From assembly GCA_035048495.1 (NCBI GenBank), contig CM068541.1, forward strand, positions 6,641,929 to 6,705,928: 64,000 nt of DNA, in the 5' to 3' direction. Both the position numbers and the translations under genes were made by a program. Origin of the DNA: Euptelea pleiosperma (lineage: Eukaryota > Streptophyta > Magnoliopsida > Ranunculales > Eupteleaceae). This document shows positions 1 through 12,199 of this stretch, in pieces (positions within the stretch are counted from its first letter, which is position 1; each line of letters starts with the position of its first letter). A model generated the notes under the pieces. That model was not told the DNA's origin. It was given only the letters and a program-made list of their open reading frames with translations, and did no database searches.

Positions 1-1146
1 TATTCCAAGAAAGAGCTAATGGAAGATTCCTCCAGAGAATTCAACCTCTTTTACTAAAGGCTCTGATACACCAACATTGTAGGAGTTGTGTGGACTAATG
101 TCCTTGCAATCCTTCAAGATAGCCACCCAATTAAACGTAGACGCCGTGTCATACCTGTCTTCGAATGTTCTCTTATGTCTCTCCTTCCAAATATTCCAAG
201 ATTCCTCCAGTGAACGCGACCTCTTTTACTAAGTATTTTGGCATTTGTGTTTCATTTTGTGACAGAAAAGCAGAAGAGATTTTCCAGAAGAAGTCTTTTG
301 AGTTCAATAATAACAACATCTGAAGCACAAGCAAGGAAGGGAGAACTTCTCTACCAAGCTCCACCGTAATCCACTGAACCTGCACTTGCACTTCTGAGTT
401 CATACAATAAGGAATTAGGAATTTGGAATGAACTGTAAAGGAGGGATGATGCTTTTTTTTTTTAATTTCTAGGCAAGGAGAATGATGCTGTACTTTTCTT
501 TTTCTTTTTCTTTTTCCTTTCATTTCTGTTCTTTTATTCATTTTAGCTATATATCAGACAAATGTATTTGCATCTGTTATAAAACACTTGTGCTGGTTCT
601 TTCTTCTTGATTGGGGCACAGGTACTTGCACAATGGATAATAGCTGACTATAATATTTAGCCGTTTATACGAACTCGTGATTTTACCTCACAAATATAAC
701 ATGTGCTGCATGTAAAAAAAAAGTAGGCCCAACGTTTCATAGAAAAGGTTCCCTTTCAAAAGCTTGGAGTTTCTTCCACCTCTCATTTGAAGAGAACAGA
801 AGGATTCTCTAGGGCTATAGAGTAAACCCCTCACCCCTTCAGCATATATCGAGCAGCATGGTTACAAATATACTTTGATAATGCATAAGGTCCCATCACT
901 AACCAACCAGTAAGTGTGTGGCACCAAACTTCAGTGCATGTATGTGTGTTCACACATTCAAACAGGCAACCAACAAATCAACCATCTCAACAGTAACCCA
1001 AATTATTTGATCAAACTCCATCCTTTGGAATGATCAATATATCCTTTCTATGTTTATTGAGTTTAACTTTTCGCGTACTCAATTAAGGGGGGAAAGGGAC
1101 CACTGATAGTAGACAACATGTTTCACTACAAAACTCAGGCAAAGGC
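1..1146. other. 3' flank of TRM10, no gene seen
   Basis: No coding potential was recognised. A short local duplication is visible: the stretch starting with gattcctccag at about 25-57 recurs at about 200-232, including the shared end cctcttttactaa, with roughly ten bases missing from the second copy. Part of this stretch must be the 3' UTR of the minus-strand TRM10 gene, but no polyadenylation site can be fixed. Confidence 0.5.
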
Positions 1147-3448
1147 TCAAGTTAGTAAATCCCCCTCACCATTGGAGGTTTGTTCAATACATTTCTTTTT
1201 TCTCTCACCGCGACAGTCTTCTTCGTCTTCTTTTTCTTCTTTTTCTCGATCTTCTTCTACCTCAGTATCACATCGTTTCCTTTGTGGAATCACCTGAAAG
1301 AATGAAATCTTCCAATCTCTTGTTTCCAAGAATTTGAGTAGTATCTCAACCACTTGGTTCACAGTAAGGACCTGCTTAGCCCAAATAAATGAGAACAAAT
1401 TATTTATAAAAGAAAATTAAAAAATAAAGAGAAACACTGTGCAGTCCTAAATAAGGAATTTAGATCATTTATTATGCCGAATATACCAACAAAACACGTA
1501 AACTTGTCCACTGTACATTAACTTGCCATGTTAGGAGTTCTAAGGTTCCTGTCTTACTATATGGTAATGATCTATACACTGCGCAGCTGTACATGTTTTC
1601 TCTTGATAAGATGAGGATTATATTAATAAGCAGGGGAGAACCCCAATATACAAAACTTTATAAAGCTCGCCAGAGAGAAGCACCCTCACCAGCAACAAAG
1701 TTATGTAAAACTGCACATTTCTGCACATTGCACACATGCAGGATGGTCAGGCCCACTGTTTGATGCTTCCCATCTAGGACATTTTGCAGGCCAAAAATCA
1801 ACCCCATTGATGGCTGTAACCACCCCCATCAATGGTATTCTGTTTTGCAGTAAAAGAAAGAAGCCCGCAGAGATAGGGGTGGGGGGGTGTTGACTTATTT
1901 CTCCTAGATTGGACTGGAATCTTAGATCATCCCTATTACCTTACCCTTGTAAACTTGAGCTAAATACCCTATTGAACTAAACATCACAAGTAGATAATTT
2001 TTTTATGGTTGGACTGTTGTCACCATATACAAAACAAGTATTTTTTTTGTATATAAAATCAACTGTAACCTCTTACAAGCAAAGATGTCCTAAATAATGA
2101 AATTAAACAAGGAAAGAAACCAAGTACTGGTAACAATCCATACCTGGGAACTTGACATCTTCAAGTAACTTCCAATAGGGAGCTTTGCAGTTTGGATCCC
2201 TTGGTCCTTTGCTTTTTTCATGGTTATCCCTTTCCATCGGTTCCGATCCACCAACCCGCCGATAATATATATTCTCTTTGGATCAAGTTCGTCCAGCACA
2301 GTTTCTGCATCTGCAGTGAGATAGACCAGATTTTCCTTCTCATCTTGCAACGCTTCGATATATGACCTGTTCTCCTTCTCAATTACCCACTTATCAAATC
2401 CTGGGAGCCTTTGCAGTTGAGTTTGTATTTCTCCTCTGCATCCAGTCAACCAGAGATGGGCTGGAGAAGTACATCTTCCATTCACTGCATAACAATACAT
2501 AATCTGCAACTTACATCAGCGAATGGATGAGGAGTTTGTCAACAAAAGAACATAGTAATAATAGTGTTTCTCTTTTTCTCCTTTTTCTCCCTCCATCCAT
2601 CCTTCTTTTTTTACATTTTTCTTTTTTTAAATAAGAGCACAGTAACTATTGTGATAGAGTTAGTGATATGTCATTTACACTATCCAACTAATCAAAGAGT
2701 ATACGACTAAAACAACTATTAGTCTGCTTTGACAGAATGGGTGTTGATCCCAACTGATGGAAATTAATCGATATTTTAACATTTTAAAAAGAAAGAAGAA
2801 CACTCACGTCAAGATGGGAAAACAGGATGATGTAGCCCTGCCTGCCTGTGCCTTGCACATGACACACTGTGAGGATGGGGATCCACCATCCAATGGGTCC
2901 AACCAAATAGGCCAAAAGACAAAAGTTGACTTGGTTGGATGATTTAATACTACCAAACCAATTACATAGAGATATTTATGAGATAAAGCAACCAATTTTG
3001 AGCAACATACTAGAGAGGAATAGGAAATCTAATATCAAAGGAAGCTAATGACTCAATAGTGACCTTCTAATTGTGGAACCTTAAAAATGACCAAGAGACG
3101 CTAAATTGAACATGAGAAGGTGGTAGGAGATAAGAGTTGGCCATAAAAGGTGGAGCCCTTGGGTCTCCCAAATTGTGCCCATTGGGCACTACCATGCATT
3201 TCATTAAACACGCGAGCGCACGGAGCCGAGTCGTGGATTGTGGGCTCTTGTAAGCCCAACCAATCGCTTTAGGCGAAGAAACTTTTGATTTTCCTTCTCT
3301 TTAGTAAAAGCGCTTTTTAATAAATTATATTACCGTTCACCCTATTTACTATATTAAGTAAATGTTACCGTTTAGCCCTTAATGCTACTTATTAGGGCTA
3401 AACGAATCTCTCTCTCTGTTTTATCTCTATATAAAGAGAAGTTTGACA

Positions 3449-3481
<33 letters not shown>

Positions 3482-6400
3482 GTGTAATCTGAAATATACA
3501 AAAACAGTCTGTTTTACAAAAATCTCATCTTCCTCTCTGTTTGGCTTCTACTAATAATTTGAGTTTCGTCCACAAAGGGTTTGGTTCTTCACTGTTCTAT
3601 GCTAGAATTTTGAATAAGGGTAGTTGTATTGGGAGGTGAACGTCTGACACAGCTGATAGCATCAAGGTTTCAACTTGCAGTGGCGTCAATCACCTTTAGG
3701 ACAACGTTTGTGAGGCAACATGGGACCTGTTCTGTGATCGGGTAGGGATTTAGGAGAAATCACTCCTCGAGGTTGAAGGAATCGCTCTTCTATGCAAGGC
3801 ATCACACCATGCAATTTTTGGAAATCACTCCCAAAGCGAATTTCTTCATTAATCAAAAAACTCTCTACTAATCATAAATCAAAGTTTACATCAATATTAT
3901 AAAAAATCACTAACTTATCTTCCCTACTTCTAATCAAACTAATAGAATAAACTCCTACTACAATTATACTAGTTTAATCTATTTCAGATAATAAATCTTA
4001 ATTTTAAACAAAATCTATCTTTAATAAGCAAAGTCCTAATTAAACTAAAATAAATCCTTGTGGAGTCCGCTTGCTTGGCTTTGCATTGATTTGGTGAAGC
4101 TGGGGACTACCACAATTGATGCTTGGGACTACCACAATTGGATGCTTCTACATCAAACCCTCCTAGTTGAAAAGTATTTAACCTGGAATTCGAATGTAGA
4201 TATTGTACTCGGATTTCCAACAAAAGAGATACTTAGAGTAGTTGTTGATCTTCAATTTTGGATTTTGTATCGTCCAAATTAAAAGCACAACCTTGGAGTT
4301 GGTCCATTCGATCTTCAGATAAATCATATCAATAGCACAAATTGGAGGTGTTCTATCAACCCCTATGAAATCATAATGAGGCACGTTGAGTTCTTTTGGA
4401 ATCAAGAAAGCATCTTGATTGGCTTCGAAGTCCGATGACACATTTGTAGGAATCAATGGTGGTTTGTCAATTTCTGGCTTTTCTTCAGATGGAGTGACTT
4501 TTTGTGAAGAATCATCATCACATGTGGAGGCTTGGAAAGACATGGCTTCACGGTGCTCTTCTTTTGCTAAACAAATGGGTTGAATCTTCTTGTTGATGAT
4601 GAACAAAAGAACCATGGTCTCATACAATTCCCTGATTGTTGATGAGAAAATACAATTTCCGCTTGAACATTCTAAAAGTACAGTCCAATTGATTGAAAAT
4701 ATTTCAAGTACCTTACCATGTTCTACTGTTAACTCTATCATCTTTGAAATAAGATCTCCCATAACATTCATTGCGGTATTAGTGTCGTATATAAAACCAC
4801 TTCTTAAGTACATAAAAAAAATTGGGGGAGGGTCAATGGTCAAACAGGCGAGTCAACTAGGTCAGTCAACAAGGTCAAAAGACTTGGTCAACTGGTTATG
4901 GACCTATGGCATAGGTAATCTAAGGGGTTGGGCTCACCTAATCAGGCTGATCTTATGGATTGGGTTTGGGTCGGTTGGGCCTCAGTGAAGTGGGCTGATT
5001 GGACTTAAGGACATATGGCTTGAAAGGCTTATTGGCTAGGGCTTAATGGACTAAACTAACTTGAGGGTGTGTGGGCTTAGTGACTAGGGCTTAAGTGTTA
5101 CTTGAGCCCACTAACAAATTAAAGGTTGGCCCTAACCTAATCTCAAAAGGAAACACAGCTAGAAGGAAAGAGGGGTTCAAAGGCTTACCAAAGAACGGTG
5201 AGACTCCGACGAAGAAGACGGCAAAGGAATCTGATGACACAGACAATGGTGAAGAAAAAAGTATTCAATGGTGGCTATAGTTTTGATGGAGAAACCCTTT
5301 TTTTTCTTCTCTTGTTGCCGTACATCAGTGGAAACGAGAAATGATGGGATAAATTTGGTGATGGCGGTTCACGGGAGAGACGGTGGTGATGGCAATGAAG
5401 GGGGCAAGCTTGACGCTCTTGACAATGGCTGCAACTTCTCTTTTCTTTATTTTTCTTTTAGAACTTCTATAATGGCAGATCACGAGGAAACAATTAAAAC
5501 AAACAGAAATGGCTTGTGATGGGAGCAACAATCATCGACGACTCGAAGACGAACAAGCACGTCTAGTGATATGACGGTGTTGTGGACAATGATGAAAATC
5601 TGGGGACGAACAACGGAAATGGTGACACGGATAGCAGTGATGATGAAACGGATGGCAACGAACAATGATGTGTGATGATTTCACTGTGGAAATGGCAAAA
5701 CGAAAAGTGGAAAATGAGGCAACGATGGCGTAGTTGTAAACAACGAAACCAAAATTTTCTGCAAAGAATCTTTCGGCTTTGATACCAAATTGATGCAGCA
5801 CGGGGACCTGTTCTACGATCAAATGGGAGTTTTGGTGAAATTGCTCCACAGTGGTTGAAGGAATCACTCCTTTGAAGGAATAATCACTCTTACCTGCAAG
5901 GTATCACACCATGCAATTTCTGGAAATCACTCCCAAAATGAATTTATTCGTTAATCAAAATACTCTTTACTAATCATAAATCAAAGATTACATCAATATT
6001 TATAAAAATTCGCTAACCTATCTTCTCTAATTTTAATCAAACTAAAAGAATAAACCCCTACTACAGTTCTATTAATTTAATCTATTTTAAATAATAAAAT
6101 CTTAATTTTAAACAAAATCTATCTTTAATTAGCAAAGTCCTAATTAAACTATAAAAAAATCCTTATGGGGTCCACTTGCTTGGCTTTGCATTGATTTGGT
6201 GAAGCTAGGGACTACCATGGTAGGATGCTCCTGCATCAGTCTGGAATGTGCCTCTACCGTTCATCTTCTAATTTTACATCGTATTGCTTCTGTTTATTTA
6301 AACTATTTTCTTTCATTAGTTTCTGGAAATTTGGATTTTATTAACAATTTGATTATCCCAAATACACATCTATCCTATAATTATTTCCAACAATGATAAG

Positions 6401-7164
6401 ATGATACTACCTATAGGGCACACACGCACACGCCCGTGTAGACATCCAGACAGCAAACATGGTCCAACAGGCATTCATGCATAGATAGATATTCAGGCAT
6501 AAGCACAGAGGTCAGCAAATGTACTCGACATACACATACATGCATGTACTGCGAGCATCCATATATAATAGGTTAATTTAACATTCATGCAAAAATGCCC
6601 TCGACTCACAGTTGATCCCAAGTGCATTTAACTGACTACGCCCCGGGATTCGATGAAACCAAGGGCCATTTTAGTCATTTTGTACCCCCAAAATAAGTTC
6701 CAGACGAAAATTCTGTAACAACAAAATTAGGGCAAACAAAAATCCACCTGTTGAACGAGGCTGTTGATCTCATTGGGAGTCATCAGATCAGAGAACTCGA
6801 GATCAACGACGATCTTCTGACCTTCTTCTTTAGCTCTCATCAGCCGCTCCATCTTCTCCTCTCTCTCTCCTGTTCTCTTCTCCATTCTCTCCTTTCTGAG
6901 CTCTCTTCGAGACTCTATCAGCTTCGATTTCTCCTCTTCGGATACGCTCGCGAGTTTCTCCTCCCATTCTCGACGCTTTCGCTCTGCATCTCTCTGCTTC
7001 TGTTCTTTAATGGCGGCTTTTCTCTGAACTTTCTTTGCATCGAATCTCTGCTGCTTCAGAAGCTTTTTTTGAGCGTTTTTAGAGAGAGGAGGGGGAGGGG
7101 GGTTGGGGTTGTCATTGGTTGAGTTGTCGAGGATGTTTTGGTCATTTTGGACAGATTCCACCAT
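1147..7164 (-). CDS. TRM10: tRNA (guanine-N1-)-methyltransferase, TRM10 type (m1G9), 3 exons
   Basis: The product is a SAM-dependent SPOUT-class enzyme; the family methylates N1 of purine 9 in tRNAs. Coding exons on the minus strand are 6748-7164, 2144-2503 and 1147-1371, all joined in phase 0 with GT-AG borders, giving 333 aa. Residues about 30-115 are a Lys/Arg/Glu-rich coiled-coil-like stretch typical of the family N-terminus. Exon 2 holds the methyltransferase core, with IMYCYAVN at 140-147 and the cofactor-knot motif YIIGGLVDRN at 218-227. Its Asp225 corresponds to the conserved acidic residue proposed in catalysis. Exon 3 starts VLTVNQVVEILL and contains FFQVIPQRKR, followed by an acidic/basic low-complexity tail. 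Intron 1 (4.2 kb) contains an LTR element. The gene is divergent from PDS5. The domain is not the bacterial TrmD type. The start is the first ATG of the long exon 1 frame. The UTRs are not defined. Confidence 0.93.
3172..3710 (+). repeat. possible LTR fragment with TATA box and poly-G tract
   Basis: This part of TRM10 intron 1 has the look of a retroelement LTR or leader: a TATA-like ctatataaag at about 3428, leader-like sequence after it, and no coding frame. Neither the termini nor a duplicate copy could be found, so the call rests on general appearance only. Confidence 0.3.
3449..3480 (+). repeat. 32-bp poly-G homopolymer
   Basis: An uninterrupted run of 32 G lies about 20 bp downstream of a TATA-like ctatataaag, inside TRM10 intron 1. 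In the transcribed minus-strand RNA it would be poly-C. Length error in the assembly is likely for such a run. Confidence 0.85.
3711..6238 (-). mobile_element. non-autonomous LTR retroelement in TRM10 intron 1
   Basis: Two related direct repeats of about 445 bp (3711-4155 and 5791-6238) are the LTRs. The right copy starts TGATGCAG and ends CTGCATCA, a perfect terminal inversion. Read on the minus strand, the 5' LTR (ending at 5791) is followed at once by tttggtatcaaagcc, close to the initiator-Met tRNA primer site TGGTATCAGAGC. A purine stretch aggagggttt precedes the 3' LTR at 4156. The flanks gtttg (3706-3710) and gtctg (6239-6243) fit a 5-bp target duplication with one change. The 1.6-kb interior has a 221-codon minus-strand frame (4178-4843) without gag, protease or reverse transcriptase motifs, so the element is non-autonomous. 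The LTRs are clearly diverged from each other, which points to an old insertion. Confidence 0.8.
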
Positions 7165-7344
7165 TTACAGTGCCGGAGGAGGGTCTGTTTTGGCGCGATG
7201 ATAGAGATGCAAAGAGGAGAGATTTCTTCACGCTTTGTTGGTGTTCGATTTTCAACTGGGAATTTTAGTCGCACCCACGATTTGTGAGAGCACCCCACCC
7301 CGACCTGTTGAAAGCACCGCACGGTGCTTCAATTTGCTTAATTT

Positions 7345-7605
7345 ACGAAAATACCTGATTAGTGATTTTTAGGCCTCAGATTTGAATTATTTTCGTGAAT
7401 GATTTTAACAGTGGAAATTTGAGCATTATTGACCATTATTTGAGGTACAAAGATCCAAAGGCTTGAACTCACTAATCGGGCTGATTTTGGTTTGTAGGTG
7501 CACCTAAGGATTTGAAAAACATCCATATGATCAGAGTCCTCTAAGAGTGTGCCACGTGGCTCATATTATGTGCTATCATCAAAGTTCTACTCTAAAAAAT
7601 TCACA
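7345..7605 (+). mobile_element. truncated GAGTAAAAC-family foldback MITE
   Basis: This piece contains the family signature: tgattagtgattt, ggaaatttgagcattattgacc, cactaatcgggctgatttt, then catccatatgatcagagtcctctaagagtgtgccacgtggctc, ending catcaaagttctactc. The left arm with its terminal repeat is missing. It sits about 200 bp upstream of the TRM10 start codon. Confidence 0.65.
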
Positions 7606-7894
7606 TATATTTGTCAAAATAATTGTCAGATGTATTACCCAAAAAAAAATAAAAAATATTGTGGGATAAATGTTTAGTTTGGGTGCCGTCACAATTCAAG
7701 GGGTATGACTAAAATTTCCCGTTTCAATTAAAATGTGAGGGTTTGCCAACAGTCAGCTAAGTTACTAAATTACCCCTCGGGTGTGACTATTGACGTTGTT
7801 GAGCGAATGTGCCTCGACGGTCCATAATTCTTAACTCGTAAACTACAAAAAATATAGACGGTCATAAGTCCTCAAGTTAACAGTAAAAATTAGA

Positions 7895-8150
7895 TTGTCC
7901 ATAATTCTTCAACTTTTAAACCAGACCACGGATATCATAATGATTTGATTTTCTGTGAGGATGATCTCCTCACCATAGAGACCATCCTCACAACTTTTAA
8001 TTACATATTGGTGTGCGCCAATTTTTTGTGAGTATGGTCTCTACGGTGACAAGATCATCCTCGCAAAAATTCAAATCATTCCGATATTTGTAGCCTGGTT
8101 TAAAAGTTGAAGAATTATGGACCATCTATTTTTTACAGTTAAATTGAAAG
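7895..8150. repeat. foldback repeat
   Basis: Two inverted arms face each other: the left arm includes ccataattcttcaactttt, then gaggatgatctcctcacc; the right arm includes gacaagatcatcctcgc, then aaaagttgaagaattatgg. The whole is a roughly 250-bp imperfect palindrome, probably a miniature transposon. Target duplications were not resolved. Confidence 0.6.
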
Positions 8151-8229
8151 CCACATTTGATGGAGGTGATTTGTATTTCCTCATCATATATGTGTGTGTG
8201 TGTGGCTTGGGATAAAATTACTAATATTT

Positions 8230-8530
8230 TTTGACTTATAAAATGACATGCGGTGGCTACATGCAAATGAGGAAAAGGCTAATTTTTGTGAGGATGATCT
8301 CATCGTCACAAAAATTTGTAATTTCTAAAACTTCTAACCTTGTCAATGTGGACGTAAATTTAACAGTGAAAATGGATTTTCCATAAATTTTCAACTTACA
8401 ATCCACTTTTTATAAGGCTACAAATTTTGGAATGGGTTGATTTTTCTGAGGTTGATATTCATGTTGAGAAGAATATCATCACAAAAATCAAACATTAACT
8501 CATTTACATGTGAGCCCCACGTCCACGGGT
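8230..8530. repeat. dispersed repeat, related to 59710-59995
   Basis: Shares ordered blocks with 59710-59995: a gaggatg-atctcat block, aaaacttc, taaatttaacagtgaaa, ttttcaact, caatccactttt, gaatatcatcac, and a GC-rich end near ccccacgtcca. No coding potential. Confidence 0.55.
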
Positions 8531-8711
8531 CATTTTACGTGTAATACCCTGAGCTTTTGGTCAAAAAATTACTACACAGTAAACTTATAATGAGTTTGTA
8601 CTCGTTTTGAAACCTATGGCCAAATCAGACTTTTTTACTGTTTTCTCCCTTTTATGCCCCTACGCAGCTTCTGTCTAGTCACAAGACTCAGACTTCGACG
8701 CAAGCTGATTT

Positions 8712-9078
8712 CAGTAAAACTTTGATGTCACGTGGCACACTCCTAGAGGACTATGTCCGTATGGATGTTTGGCCAATCCCTAGGTGGACCTACAAACCAA
8801 AAGTCAGCATGATTAGTGATTTGTAAGCGTTGGATTGGAGTTATTTTCATGGGTTGATTTAACCGTGGAAATTTGAGCATCATTGACCATTATTTGAGGT
8901 ACAAAGATCTAAAGGTTTGAAATCACTAATCAGGCTGACTTTTAGTTTTTTAGGTCCACCTAGGGATTGGCCAAACATCCATACGGTCAGAATCCTCTAG
9001 GAGTGTGCCACGTGGCTCATACTACGTACGCCTTGTCATCGGCTTCGATGACAGGTCATTGTCATCAAAGTTTTACTC
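8712..9078. mobile_element. GAGTAAAAC-family foldback MITE (Mutator-like)
   Basis: The ends are cagtaaaactttgatg and catcaaagttttactc, inverted copies of each other. Long subterminal arms are also inverted: gtatggatgtttggccaatccc on the left and its complement on the right, both with cacgtggc. Flanks AGCTGATTT (8703-8711) and AGTTGGTTT (9079-9087) match at 7 of 9 positions, as expected for an aged 9-bp target duplication. No coding capacity. Confidence 0.8.
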
Positions 9079-10275
9079 AGTTGGTTTAATTGAAAAAAAC
9101 CTCTTCTGGTTATCTCCCGCCCTCTCTCATTCTATCTCAAACATTTCCTCTCCCTAGTTCTTTTTAAACATCTCCGTCTTCCTCCCAATGCACTCAATTC
9201 TGATCTAGAAGGGTTTTTTTTTTTTTTTATTTGTAGATTTTGGGAAGAGAAAAAACAAGGGAGAGAGAGAGGGTTTGGGCATACAGTTTGAGGTAAAGAG
9301 AGATGGTTTGGGGAGATTGTTTGTGTGCGTGCGTGTGTGTGTGTGTGTGAGAGAGAGAGAAGGGAGGTGGGGAGGGGAGGGTTAGGACCGTAGGATAGGG
9401 GGGCTGGTATGGATACAGAGGGACTTAAAGTCCAAGAGAGAGGAGGGATGAGGGAGAGAGAGGGTTTGAAGGAGACAGTCTCAGGGAGAGGGTTTTAGAG
9501 ATGATGATATAGAAGTTGGCATAGTAGAAGGATGGCGGCAAGACGGACGACAGCGGACTGAGAGGGATGTCGGACCGTGAAGAAGAGGAGGAAGGAGACA
9601 AAAGAGTGAAAACGAGAGACGGGATGTTTTTTTTTTTTAAATCGCTAGACTCGTCAGAGGCATGGAAATGAGTGGAGGGGTAAAAGTGTCACAAATTTTA
9701 AATCAGGCATGATTTCACTCTTGTTTTCCAAGCATGGCCGATCTGACCAACGGGTCACTATTGAGTATTTTTCTGGCTAAAAGCCCAACTTTTTTACGGT
9801 ATTTTAGAAATTTTAATTATCTCTTTTTATTAATTTAATCATTTTATTTTAACATTAATGAATCATTGCATGTTGGTTGAGTTAAAAAAATATATTTTCA
9901 ATAGATCTTTAAGACCAATTTAGAGATCTTTCAAGCTTGAGAATGACCTTATTAGATGCCTAGTTAATATATATGGGACAACAAATATGTGGGTTTCACA
10001 CAGTTATGGATCAGACTTAGACCGACCATAGTTGGCCCCGATTTTTGTGTTTCCAAACAAGCCCCAAGGTTGGGCAAACACCTACCAACCAATGGGCCAA
10101 AAAGAATGTGCCATGTGGCAAATTGGAAGGGGTGGATATCAAAATTGCAGCCTAAATAATTAAATTGCCATGGGAGATCATGCTAATATCCCACGTACGG
10201 CACGCATTATGAACACGATATTGTAATTTGATTCAATTTGAAGGGGTCATTTCGTAGTTTGCATGAAAAATAAAA
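9079..10275. other. intergenic, purine-rich and simple sequence, no gene
   Basis: About 9100-9650 is purine-rich, with a GT/GA microsatellite at about 9323-9362 and a ggagggaggggg-like segment. The rest is AT-rich and holds no recognisable gene or complete element. Confidence 0.5.
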
Positions 10276-11112
10276 GGAAGTTTTATTTTGCACCCCAAAT
10301 TTTTGAAAACCCCACCCTGAGGTCCTCTCTTTTTCCATTTTTTCTTTTTTCTTTTACTAAAAGGCTTTAACTTATTAGGGCATTTTCTTTTCAAAGCACC
10401 CCACTTCAACTGCAAGAACAACCAAAAACTCCAAATATATATCCATTTTATCTAGTGGGAATCCACATGAATGAGATAGGAGAAGAAGTGGGACTTTCTC
10501 TCTGGCAAACATTACGCACAGAGCTGCATCACCAATTAGGTTTCCTCCAAAGCAGTTCTCACCCCCATTTTTGTCAAACACTTCGAGAGCACGAAACAAC
10601 TTTGGTAGCTTCTGTAACTATGTTTCTAATTTAAAAAATGTAGATCTGTTTTAGTGGTCAAACAATGAAGATTGAAGTTATAATCATTTATGGAACAAAT
10701 GATCAAATATGCCATGGTAATCATATATCATAGTTCTTAACACTCTGGCCCTACTTGACTCTACCAATTCACAAATAGCATTCGGCTTGAAATCTGATCA
10801 GGAAGCTTGGTTCAACTATATATTGAATCAGCTACCTTCCATTTTGTTTAAAATCAAATTGTTCGGTTTTCACCAACCGAACAATTCTACAATGTTCAGT
10901 TGGATCCAACGAACATTATATGTCTGTTATGCTGGAGCTGGCCTAACAAGCTTCATTTTTCATTTTTATTTTTATTTTTATAGAAAATCAGTATCAAATA
11001 GATCCATGCTGCACGGCTGCAGTAGACCGAGCAGACTCTGAATCAGTTCGCTCTCTAGTGCAAGGTGTATCAAAACCTCTATGGCTCTATATGTCGACCG
11101 TCTTGGTGAAAA

Positions 11113-11313
11113 GTGCCAGAGTGGTGCTGCATTGCCTTTGCTTCCAAAGATATAATAGAAGGCGAAGAACTTGTTTTCAGTTATAGATATGCTAGGCTCA
11201 AGTTAGATGAGTTGCAGTATTTTTGTGGCAGCTTTGGTTGTTTAGGAGAGGAGGAGAAGGAAGAGGCGTTGGAAAGAAGGGGGGTTTCGTGGGGTGTTTT
11301 AATGGGGATGTGA
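11113..11313 (+). pseudogene. possible SET-domain gene fragment
   Basis: The frame contains AFASKDIIEGEELVFSYRY, which resembles the C-terminal end of a SET domain (general form S-x-D-I-x-x-GEEL-x-x-D-Y), followed by YFCGSFGC, reminiscent of a post-SET cysteine cluster. The usual Asp before the Tyr is Ser here. No upstream SET core is present in frame, and the frame stops at the hAT insertion that begins at 11315. If the match is real, it is a non-functional fragment, perhaps captured by the surrounding inverted-end element. The resemblance rests on about 25 residues, so coincidence is possible. Confidence 0.35.
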
Positions 11314-11314
11314 A

Positions 11315-12199
11315 TAGGGCTGCAACTCGGGAGGGTTGGGGGTGAACCCGAGCCCAACCTGACCTTTAAGGCTCCTAGCCCGAGCCCGAACCCAACCCGA
11401 GGTCGGGCCTGAGCATCCCAGCCCGATTAGGTTGGTTGGGTTAGGGATATTAAACTCAAAAAAAAAAAAAAAAAAAAAAAACAAACAAACAGATGAAGAT
11501 GCACAAGAGAAACAAATCAAAACACTCAACTTTTAGCTTCAAAAATTTGAAATTACAAAGAAAATTACAAACTCCAACAAGCTCGCATCATTGTTGTCGT
11601 AGTGCATTGCCTCCATAAGAGAAATGGCATTGAAGAACAGAATGCTTCAAGAAAGAGAGATGGAGAAGGGAAGAGAACACTAGAAGATAAGAAAGTATTA
11701 CTTGGTGATCATCAACATGGTGTGGTCCGCCATGGAAGTCTTGTCTGGCTTCCCTAGCACGATCGCCGACCCCTGATCTCCTACACAACCATCGACGAGG
11801 GAGACCAATACATAAAAATCCATCTATTTTTAGTCTTAATGTTCAAGAGGGTTTGAGAGAGAGTGAGAGAGGGGGCGATTAGGGTTTGAAAGAAAGAGGG
11901 GAGGGGAGAGGCGAGCCATTAGGGTTTGCGAGAGGGGGTGAGGAGGTGTGGTTTAATTTTAGCGTGAAATAGAAGGGGAAGAAAATATTGAGTGTTAGGT
12001 ATTTTAGTATATATAGGTATATAAATGGTAATAGTTGTTCATAGTCGGGCTTGGGTTGGGTTGGGCTTTTCGAAGTCTCAACCGGAGCCCAACCCGATTT
12101 CCATTGGGCTTTCCCAAACTAGGCCCGAGCCCGAGTACTAAAGGGACCAACCCAACCCGAGCCCAATGTCGGGTTGAGCCCGCCCAAGTCGCAGCCCTA
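11315..12199. mobile_element. hAT-type non-autonomous element, 885 bp
   Basis: Perfect 8-bp target duplications GATGTGAA flank it (11307-11314 and 12200-12207). The ends are TAGGGCTGCAACTCGGG and ccaagtcgcagcccta, an imperfect terminal inverted repeat. Both subterminal regions are packed with a cccgagcccaaccc-type motif in opposite orientations. The interior shows no transposase. Confidence 0.88.

Noticed and set aside
4178..4843. 221-codon minus-strand frame between the two LTRs in TRM10 intron 1
   Set aside because: No gag, protease, integrase or reverse transcriptase motif; kept only as the interior of a non-autonomous element.
5532..5867. His/Ser-rich minus-strand frame
   Set aside because: Arises from a repetitive gat/atg-rich stretch spanning the LTR border.
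6727..7122. Plus-strand frame opposite TRM10 exon 1
   Set aside because: Shadow of the conserved TRM10 coding exon on the other strand.
10375..10599. 74-codon minus-strand frame in the inverted-end element
   Set aside because: No domain recognised and no splice context; possibly part of captured DNA but unsupported.
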